A stretch of DNA of 12,167 nucleotides. Source: Verrucomicrobia bacterium 12-59-8. Lineage in GTDB: Bacteria > Verrucomicrobiota > Verrucomicrobiae > Verrucomicrobiales > Verrucomicrobiaceae. The stretch spans positions 1 to 12,167 of the forward strand of contig NCCR01000337.1 of NCBI GenBank assembly GCA_002279765.1, given 5' to 3'. The position numbers were made by a program, and so were the translations under genes. How positions within the stretch are numbered: the stretch's first letter is position 1; each line of letters opens with the position of its first letter. This document shows, one piece after another, positions 6,517 through 12,167 of the stretch. The notes beneath the pieces are model-generated. The model ran no database searches, was not told the origin of the DNA, and saw only the letters and a list, made by a program, of their open reading frames with translations.

Positions 6517-7938
6517 ATGAAGTTCGCCCTGACCAGCCTCATCCTTTTTGCCCTCTGTCCTGCGCTTCTCGCCGCGACGCCGAACTTTGTCTGGATCATC
6601 GCGGACGACATGTCGCCGGACATCGGGGCTTATGGGCTGGCCCAGGTGAGCACGCCGAATCTCGACCAACTCGCGGCTGAGGGGCGGCGCTACACGCGGG
6701 CCTACGCCACGGCACCGGTGTGCAGCGCCTCGCGTTCGGCTTTCATCCTTGGCTGCTATCAAACCACCACGGGGCTGCATCCGCATGATGTGGAGAATCC
6801 CAAGCCGCTGCCTGCGCCTTACCGCCACCTCCCGGGCCTGCTGCGCGATGCGGGCTGGTTTGTGACGAATGCGGCAGCGCCTGGCACGACACGCAACGGG
6901 CGTGCCGTCTCCAAAGCCAAGACGCACTACAACTTTGCCCATGATCCGGCAACGATGTTTGATGGCAACGACTGGCGGAAGCGCCGCGCGGGACAGCCGT
7001 TTTTCGCGCAGTTTCAAATCACCGAGCCGCATCGCCCGTTTCCCATTCCTGAGCAGTATGATGAAGCGAAGCTGAAGGCGATCCAGATCCCGCCGAACTA
7101 CCCCGAGCATCCCCTGATACGGCGCGACTGGTATGCGTACCAGCGCAGTGTGGAAGTTGTCGATCAGCGCGTCGGAGCCATCCTCGAACAACTGCGTGAG
7201 GAGGGCGTGCTGGACAACACCATCGTCATGTTCTTCGCCGATCACGGCCGGCCGATGCCCTGGGGCAAGCAGTGGCTGAGCGTGGAGGGACTGCAGGTGC
7301 CGTTGATCATGCGCGGGCCGAAGATCGCCGCAGGCAGTGTCGAAGCGCGGCTCGTCAGTCTCATCGATCTCGCGCCTTCGATGCTCCAGCTCGCTGGTCT
7401 GCCAATCCCTCGCTGGATGGAGGGCAAGGCGATCCTCAATGGCGAGTTTCCAGAGCGCAGCAGGCTGTTTGCTGCACGGGATCGCTGTGGCGATGCAATG
7501 GACCGCATCCGTGCGGTGATCGAGATGGACTCGTTGTTCGTGCGCAATTTCCAGCCTTCACGTTCACGGTTGAACTGGTCCGGTTACAAAGAAGCGAGCT
7601 ACCCCGGCATGCCACTGCTGCGCGTGCTAAACAAAGCTGGCAAGCTCACGGAGTTTCAGGCCCAGTGGCTGACGTCCAGGCGGCAGGCGCTGGAGTTTTA
7701 TGATCTCAAAACCGATCCCCAGGGGCTGCACAACATCGCCGCTGAACCCGCAGCCGCCGACAGAGTCGCCGCGATGCGTGCGGCCATGGACAACTGGATT
7801 CGTACCAGTCCGGACAAGGGTGCGCACGGCGATCCGCCCACCGAGCCACCGCTCAGCGCGATCCAGAAGGACAAACGACTCGACTACCAGCGCACCTGGA
7901 AGATCCGTCTGAAGAAAGCGGAGCCTGGCGATGCCTAG
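6517..7938 (+). CDS. Sulfatase 2: secreted N-sulfoglucosamine-sulfohydrolase-like S1 sulfatase
   Basis: The product has 473 residues and a signal peptide (MKFALTSLILFALCPALLAA). Metal-site aspartates are D30-D31 (IIADDMSPDIGAYG). The maturation motif is C69-S-A-S-R73, with alanine in place of the usual proline, in APVCSASRSAFILGCYQTTT. The layout resembles bacterial sulfatases related to human N-sulfoglucosamine sulfohydrolase: LPGLLRDAGWFVTNA, a Lys-containing segment with HYNF, GQPFFAQFQITEPHRPF, and D242-H243 in FADHGRPMPWGKQW. The conserved helix WYAYQRSVEVVDQRVGAILE is intact, in contrast to sulfatase 1. C-terminal landmarks are RLFAARDRCGDAMDRIRAV and ALEFYDLKTDPQGLHNIA. It would remove O- or N-linked sulfate; the exact substrate is not decided by sequence alone. 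No Shine-Dalgarno sequence is seen before the ATG (CCCCAGCCC precedes it). Confidence 0.9.
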   Translation: MKFALTSLILFALCPALLAATPNFVWIIADDMSPDIGAYGLAQVSTPNLDQLAAEGRRYTRAYATAPVCSASRSAFILGCYQTTTGLHPHDVENPKPLPAPYRHLPGLLRDAGWFVTNAAAPGTTRNGRAVSKAKTHYNFAHDPATMFDGNDWRKRRAGQPFFAQFQITEPHRPFPIPEQYDEAKLKAIQIPPNYPEHPLIRRDWYAYQRSVEVVDQRVGAILEQLREEGVLDNTIVMFFADHGRPMPWGKQWLSVEGLQVPLIMRGPKIAAGSVEARLVSLIDLAPSMLQLAGLPIPRWMEGKAILNGEFPERSRLFAARDRCGDAMDRIRAVIEMDSLFVRNFQPSRSRLNWSGYKEASYPGMPLLRVLNKAGKLTEFQAQWLTSRRQALEFYDLKTDPQGLHNIAAEPAAADRVAAMRAAMDNWIRTSPDKGAHGDPPTEPPLSAIQKDKRLDYQRTWKIRLKKAEPGDA

Positions 7939-8000
7939 ACAATCCCGTCCCCTGATCTCTGGCGGAAGATTGCAGGCAGATGCTTCGTTCGCAAAGGTTC

Positions 8001-9467
8001 ATGAAACTTGTTCCTGCCTTGCTTTCCCTGTGCCTTGTGGCCGCGTCTCCGGCTGCTGAGCAGCGCCGTCCAAACATCCTCTTCCTCTTCGCCGACGATC
8101 AGCGCTTCGACACGCAGAGCTGCGCGGGCCATCCCATCGTGCAGACGCCCACGGTGGACAGCCTTGCGGCGGAGGGCGTGCGTTTCAGCAATGCCCACGT
8201 CACCACGCCGGTGTGCTGGGTCAGCCGCGCGGTGGTGCTGACGGGTCAGTGGGCGCGCTCCCATGCGCAGCCTAAATCCATCCCAACGGTGAAGCCGGAG
8301 GCGCTGGCCACGATGTATCCGGTGCTGCTGCGCGCGGCGGGCTACCGCACCGGCCACTTCGGCAAATGGCACATGATCGCCCCACAGGGTTTCAAGCCTC
8401 AGGACCAGTATGACGAGTACGAGGCCATCGGCCGCAATCCGTATTTCAAAACCATGCCGGACGGTACCAAACGCCATGAAACGGATCTCGTGTGCGACAA
8501 GGGCATCGAGTTCATCAAATCTCAACCGAAGGACAAACCCTTCGCGCTGAATCTCTGGTTCAATGCGGCGCATGCCGAGGACAACGATCATCGCCCGGGC
8601 ATCGGGCTATATCCATGGCCACAGTCGGTCGATGGCATGTATGAAGACCGCTCGATTCCCCCCGCGCGTCTGGGAGATCCCGCCATCTACGAATCCCATC
8701 CGCAGTTCCTCAAAGATTCAATCAATCGCGAGCGCTGGTTCTGGGGCTACGACACGCCGGAGAAGTACGAGATCAACCTGCGTGCCTACTACCGCATGAT
8801 CAGCGGCATCGACAAGGCCATCGCGCGTGTCATTGCCGCACTTAAAGAAGCCGGGCTCGCGGACAACACCATCATCGTCTATTCCGCCGACAACGGCTAC
8901 TACCTCGGGGATCGCGGCTTTCAGGGCAAGTGGTCGCACTATGAGGAATCGCTGCGCGTGCCGATGATCGTCTATGATCCACGTCTGCCAAAGGAGCAGC
9001 GCGGCCGCGTGGTGGATGATCTCGTGCTCAATGTCGATCTGCCCGCCACCTTCATCGACTGGGCCGGAGTTGCGCGCCCGGCTGCATACGAGGGCCGCAG
9101 CCTTTCAACGCTCATCGCAGGCAAAGGCCATGACAAACCCTGGCGCGACCACTTCTTCTGCGAGCACCTCGACCTCGCACCCACGCTCACGTGGGAAGGC
9201 ATTCGCGGCCAGCGCTACGTCTATGCGCGCTACTTCGATCAACAGCCCGCCTATGAGTTTCTGCATGATCTGGAATCCGACCGCGATGAGCTCAAAAACG
9301 TCGCTGCGGATCCCGCGCATGCCGCCGCTTTGAAGGAGATGCGCGCGCTGTGCGATGCCGAAATGAATGCACGCGGCGGCGCGCTGCTGCCGATGGACCA
9401 GCGCGGTGCGCGCAAGTTCACCCCCAACAAAAAGGGCGCGGCCAAGAAAGCCAAGGCCACCAAGTGA
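8001..9467 (+). CDS. Sulfatase 3: secreted S1 sulfatase with CWVSR motif and basic tail
   Basis: A 488-residue S1 sulfatase with signal peptide MKLVPALLSLCLVAASPAAE. Conserved positions are D32-D33 (LFADDQRFD), C72-W-V-S-R76 in TTPVCWVSRAVVLTG, GKWH at K122/H124, NLWFNAAHAEDNDHRP, and D297-N298 in YSADNGYYLGDRGFQGKW. The CWVSR motif keeps Cys and Arg of the formylglycine signature but has Val in place of Pro, which is rarer than the CxPSR or CxASR forms. The helix YYRMISGIDKAIARVIAALK is intact. The C terminus passes the usual FLHDLESDRDELKNVA element and ends in a lysine-rich tail (NKKGAAKKAKATK). An alternative ATG at 7980 would add seven residues (MLRSQRF) ahead of the signal peptide. I prefer 8001 because the other sulfatases here also start with MK plus a hydrophobic stretch and AAAGG lies just before it, but 7980 cannot be excluded. 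After the TGA the same frame runs on into the sulfatase relic. Confidence 0.88.
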   Translation: MKLVPALLSLCLVAASPAAEQRRPNILFLFADDQRFDTQSCAGHPIVQTPTVDSLAAEGVRFSNAHVTTPVCWVSRAVVLTGQWARSHAQPKSIPTVKPEALATMYPVLLRAAGYRTGHFGKWHMIAPQGFKPQDQYDEYEAIGRNPYFKTMPDGTKRHETDLVCDKGIEFIKSQPKDKPFALNLWFNAAHAEDNDHRPGIGLYPWPQSVDGMYEDRSIPPARLGDPAIYESHPQFLKDSINRERWFWGYDTPEKYEINLRAYYRMISGIDKAIARVIAALKEAGLADNTIIVYSADNGYYLGDRGFQGKWSHYEESLRVPMIVYDPRLPKEQRGRVVDDLVLNVDLPATFIDWAGVARPAAYEGRSLSTLIAGKGHDKPWRDHFFCEHLDLAPTLTWEGIRGQRYVYARYFDQQPAYEFLHDLESDRDELKNVAADPAHAAALKEMRALCDAEMNARGGALLPMDQRGARKFTPNKKGAAKKAKATK

Positions 9468-9614
9468 GATCTCATCCAACGCCTTCTCACCTCCTGGCTC
9501 GTCTTCAGCAACCTCTTCTCTGACCCCGGCGAGCAGACCAACTTCGCCGCACAGCATCCCGACCTCATCAAGCACCTGAAACAACTTCACGAAACCATCG
9601 ACACCCAACCATGA
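9468..9614 (+). pseudogene. Relic of a sulfatase C-terminus between sulfatases 3 and 4
   Basis: The 143-base gap is open in the frame of sulfatase 3, directly after its TGA, for 48 codons up to a TGA at 9612-9614. The second part reads FSDPGEQTNFAAQHPDL then IKHLKQLHETIDTQP. This matches the C-terminal DP-E--N-A---P element of S1 sulfatases and can be aligned with sulfatase 4 (LGLDPSEKRDVAKDQPEVIA) and sulfatase 3 (ESDRDELKNVAADPAHAA). The stretch before it (SWLVFSNLF) resembles the WK-L..SN..LF strand that normally precedes this element. No start or catalytic part remains, so it looks like the tail of a deleted sulfatase gene. Its stop overlaps the ATG of sulfatase 4 as ATGA, the arrangement of translationally coupled genes. 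The alternative is translated read-through of sulfatase 3, which is less likely. Confidence 0.6.
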
Positions 9615-10975
9615 AATCCGTCTGCCTCGGCCTTGCCCTAGGTCTCTTTTCCTTCAGTGCCGCGCTCTGCGCCTCACCGCCGCCCAATGTGGTCATCATC
9701 TTCGCCGACGATCTCGGCTATGGTGACCTGAGCTGCTACGGCTCGCCGACGATTCATACGCCGAACCTGGACCGCATGGCGGCGGAGGGGCTGCGGTTCA
9801 CGGATTTTTATGCGGCGGCGGAAGTCTGCACGCCGAGCCGTGCGGCGCTGCTGACGGGGCGTTACCCGATCCGCAGCGGGATGTGCGGGAGCCGGCGTGT
9901 CCTGTTTCCGAATTCGGAAGGCGGACTGCCCAAGGAGGAGGTGACCATCGCCGATGCGCTCAGGCAGAAGGGCTACGCCACTGAGCAGATCGGCAAATGG
10001 CATCTCGGCATTCATGAGGGGTCGCGTCCACTGGATCAGGGCTTTGAGCACCAGTTCGGGCTGCCTTATTCGAATGACATGGATGGACGGCCCGGCCTCC
10101 CCAAGGGCTCCACGGGTTCGCCCACACCGCCGGAGGATGGCTGGAACGTGGCCCTGAGCAGCGATGGCAAGATCATCGAGCAGCCGGCGGTGCAGACCAC
10201 GCTGACGAAACGCTACACCGAGGAGGCGGTGAAGTTCATCACGGAGAAGAAGGACAAGCCGTTCTTCCTCTACTTTGCGCACACCTTCCCGCATGTGCCG
10301 CTGTTTGCCTCCCCGGACTTCAAGGGCAAAAGCCGTGGCGGCATTTTCGGCGATGCCGTGGAGGAGCTGGACTGGAGCGTTGGGCAGATCATGGCCACGC
10401 TGCGCGCAACGGGTCTGGCGGAAAACACGCTGGTGTTCTTCACCAGCGACAACGGCCCCTGGCTCATCATGGGCAATCAGGGTGGCAGCGCGGGTCTGCT
10501 GAAGGATGGCAAAGGCAGCACCTGGGAAGGAGGCATGCGGGTGCCGGGCATCGCGTGGCAGCCGGGCCGCATCAAGCCCGGAGTCACGCATGAGCTGGCC
10601 AATGCGATGGATCTCTTCACCACGGCGCTCACGCTCGCCGGAGCGAAAACACCCGACGTGCCTGTGGATGGCGTGGATCTCTCGCCGCTGCTGTATGAAT
10701 CCAAAGCGCTGCCGCAGCGCCCGTTCTTCTACTACCGCGGCGACCAGCTCTTCGCCTGCCGCATCGGTGAATGGAAGGCGCACTTCCGCACCCAGATCGG
10801 CTACGGCCAGGCCAAGGCGGATGCGCATGTGCCGCCCCTGCTGTTTCATCTGGGGCTCGATCCCTCCGAAAAACGTGATGTCGCCAAAGATCAACCCGAG
10901 GTGATCGCGCAGATCGAAGCGGCCGTGAAAGAGCATCAGGCCAATCTCGTTCCCGGCAAACCCCAGCTTCAGTAA
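9611..10975 (+). CDS. Sulfatase 4: secreted arylsulfatase A-like S1 sulfatase
   Basis: A 454-residue sulfatase with signal peptide MKSVCLGLALGLFSFSAALC; the Cys at residue 20 followed by AS might suggest a lipobox, but AALC is a poor one. It is the most canonical of the set: D33-D34 (FADDLGYGDLSCYG), C73-T-P-S-R77 in EVCTPSRAALLTGRYPIRSG, GKWH at K129/H131, H224 and H228 in FAHTFPHVP, and D280-N281 in FTSDNGPW. The element GGSAGLLKDGKGSTWEGGMR and the YPIRSGM stretch are typical of the arylsulfatase A/GALNS-like branch, which acts on sulfated sugars and sulfolipids. The C-terminal FHLGLDPSEKRDVA element is complete. Its ATG overlaps the stop of the upstream relic, and sulfatase 5 starts only nine bases after its TAA. 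A 420-codon antisense frame across it is a composition shadow. Confidence 0.92.
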   Translation: MKSVCLGLALGLFSFSAALCASPPPNVVIIFADDLGYGDLSCYGSPTIHTPNLDRMAAEGLRFTDFYAAAEVCTPSRAALLTGRYPIRSGMCGSRRVLFPNSEGGLPKEEVTIADALRQKGYATEQIGKWHLGIHEGSRPLDQGFEHQFGLPYSNDMDGRPGLPKGSTGSPTPPEDGWNVALSSDGKIIEQPAVQTTLTKRYTEEAVKFITEKKDKPFFLYFAHTFPHVPLFASPDFKGKSRGGIFGDAVEELDWSVGQIMATLRATGLAENTLVFFTSDNGPWLIMGNQGGSAGLLKDGKGSTWEGGMRVPGIAWQPGRIKPGVTHELANAMDLFTTALTLAGAKTPDVPVDGVDLSPLLYESKALPQRPFFYYRGDQLFACRIGEWKAHFRTQIGYGQAKADAHVPPLLFHLGLDPSEKRDVAKDQPEVIAQIEAAVKEHQANLVPGKPQLQ

Positions 10976-10984
10976 GACCAGCCC

Positions 10985-12167
10985 ATGAAACCTCTCGCCC
11001 TCATCCTTTCGTCCTTGTTGATTGTCGTTTCGTCATTCGCAGCTCCTGCGAAGCGGCCCAACATTTTGTTCATCCTCGTCGATGACCAGTCGCCGTTTGA
11101 CTTCAAGTGCTACAACCCGAAGTCGCCGCTGCAGTCACCGAACATCGACAAGCTCGCGGCGGAAGGCATGGTCTTTGATTCCGCGCGGCACATGGGTTCC
11201 TTCAGCGGCGCGGTATGCACGCCTTCACGGCACATGATCATGAGCGGACGCACCGTGTGGCATCTGCCCATCGGCCCCTTGGCGAAGGAGCACTGCCCGC
11301 CGAATCTGGAGCTGAACACGCTGGCCGCCGTGTTCAACCGCGCCGGTTACGACACCATGCGCACCTGCAAGCAGGGCAACTCTTATGAGGGGGCCAACAA
11401 GCAGTTCACCGTACGCCATGATGCCGAAAAACGCGGCGGCACGGATGAAACCGGCAGCACCTGGCATGGCGACCAGGTCATGAATTACCTCGCTGAACGT
11501 GAAGCGACCAAGGATGCTGATCCCTTCCTCATCTACTACGGCTTTTCGCATCCGCATGACACCCGCGACGGCCGCCCCGAACTGCTGGAGCATTACGGCG
11601 CCACCAATCACGCCGATCCCAACACGCTGCCTGCCTTGAACCCCAAGCAGCCCCCGCTGTCTGCGAACTACCTGACCGCGCATCCCTTCAACAATGGCGA
11701 CGCCGGTGTGCGTGATGAAGTGGCCGTCAGCGGTGTGTGGAAGAACCGCGATGAGGCCACCATCCGCAACGAGATCGGTCGTGATCTCGCGTGCAGCGAG
11801 AACATCGACATCCAGATCGGCCGCGTGCTGGCCAAGCTCCAGGCCATGGGCGAGCTGGACAACACCTACATTTTTTATACTGCGGATCACGGCATCGCTA
11901 TTGGACGCCATGGCCTGCAGGGGAAACAAAACCTCTACGAGCATACCTGGCGCGTGCCCTTCATCGTCAAAGGCCCCGGCATCAAGCCCGGCACCCGCGT
12001 GCCGGGAAACATCTACCTGCTCGACACGGTGGCCACGCTCTGCGACGTCGCAGGCATTCCTGCGCCGGAGAGCAATGAAGGCCTCAGCTTCAAGCCCGTG
12101 CTCGAAGGCAAAAAGGACACCCTGCGCGATGTGATGTACGGCGTGTACTGCGGCGGCACCAAGCCCG
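10985..12167 (+). CDS. Sulfatase 5: secreted S1 sulfatase, 3' partial
   Basis: The frame is open from the ATG at 10985 to the end of the window, giving 394 codons with no stop, so the gene is cut at its 3' end. The signal peptide is MKPLALILSSLLIVVSSFAA. Conserved positions are D33-D34 (LVDDQSPFDF), C78-T-P-S-R82 in FSGAVCTPSRHMIMSGRTVW, Lys129 in RTCKQGNSYE, SHPHDTRDGRP (H189, H191), and D301-H302 in YTADHGIAIGRHGLQGKQ. The helix IDIQIGRVLAKL is intact. The HMGSFSGAVCTPSR, GRTVWHLP and GNSYEGANKQFTVRH landmarks belong to a well-conserved sulfatase branch common in Planctomycetota and relatives. They are often labelled choline-sulfatase-like without biochemical support. Expected elements still to come are a GMR-V..G.WK strand and the DP-E element. 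The nine-base gap after sulfatase 4 indicates co-transcription. Confidence 0.9.
   Translation, partial: MKPLALILSSLLIVVSSFAAPAKRPNILFILVDDQSPFDFKCYNPKSPLQSPNIDKLAAEGMVFDSARHMGSFSGAVCTPSRHMIMSGRTVWHLPIGPLAKEHCPPNLELNTLAAVFNRAGYDTMRTCKQGNSYEGANKQFTVRHDAEKRGGTDETGSTWHGDQVMNYLAEREATKDADPFLIYYGFSHPHDTRDGRPELLEHYGATNHADPNTLPALNPKQPPLSANYLTAHPFNNGDAGVRDEVAVSGVWKNRDEATIRNEIGRDLACSENIDIQIGRVLAKLQAMGELDNTYIFYTADHGIAIGRHGLQGKQNLYEHTWRVPFIVKGPGIKPGTRVPGNIYLLDTVATLCDVAGIPAPESNEGLSFKPVLEGKKDTLRDVMYGVYCGGTKP

Noticed and set aside
9674..10936. Long antisense open frame (420 codons) across sulfatase 4
   Set aside because: It mirrors the GC-rich sulfatase gene, has an unlikely composition rich in Arg and His, and no recognisable motif; the plus strand has a complete enzyme signature.

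Overview
The window is about 12.2 kb of GC-rich bacterial DNA (I counted roughly 60-70% GC in sampled lines). It is dominated by a co-directional run of secreted sulfatase genes. The density of divergent family S1 sulfatases, the lack of Shine-Dalgarno sequences before the starts, a secreted beta-helix protein and an EF-hand-fused sulfatase all point to a member of the Planctomycetota-Verrucomicrobiota group. I lean to Verrucomicrobiota, but nothing here fixes the genus.

Left part (1-2852): the 3' end of an XRE-type helix-turn-helix regulator (its start lies before base 1); a secreted right-handed beta-helix protein (566-1855); and a markedly AT-richer gene for a cytoplasmic beta-propeller-like protein (1879-2772), possibly acquired by transfer. 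Middle (2853-3954, minus strand): a DEAD-box RNA helicase split by a small frame-disrupting deletion that removes the segment between motifs IV and V. It is convergent with the propeller gene and divergent from the sulfatases. I saw no convincing promoter in the 95-base divergent gap 3955-4049 and no terminator in the 80-base convergent gap 2773-2852.

Right part (4050-12167, all plus strand, gaps of 9-62 bases apart from one of 143): sulfatase 1 (with two C-terminal EF-hands and an apparent internal deletion), a secreted alpha/beta-hydrolase esterase, sulfatase 2 (N-sulfoglucosamine sulfohydrolase-like), sulfatase 3 (unusual CWVSR maturation motif), a relic of a further sulfatase C-terminus, sulfatase 4 (arylsulfatase A-like) and sulfatase 5 (cut by the window end). 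The spacing suggests one transcription unit.

The likely joint role is removal of sulfate esters and acyl groups from a complex sulfated glycan in or beyond the periplasm, perhaps with the beta-helix protein acting on the backbone. The substrate cannot be read from the sequence. No formylglycine-generating enzyme, transporter, SusC/D pair or sulfatase regulator is in the window. No tRNA, rRNA, CRISPR array or insertion sequence was seen. The most notable observations are the sulfatase relic between sulfatases 3 and 4, two small deletions about 1.6 kb apart (helicase and sulfatase 1), and the variety of sulfatase types in one run.
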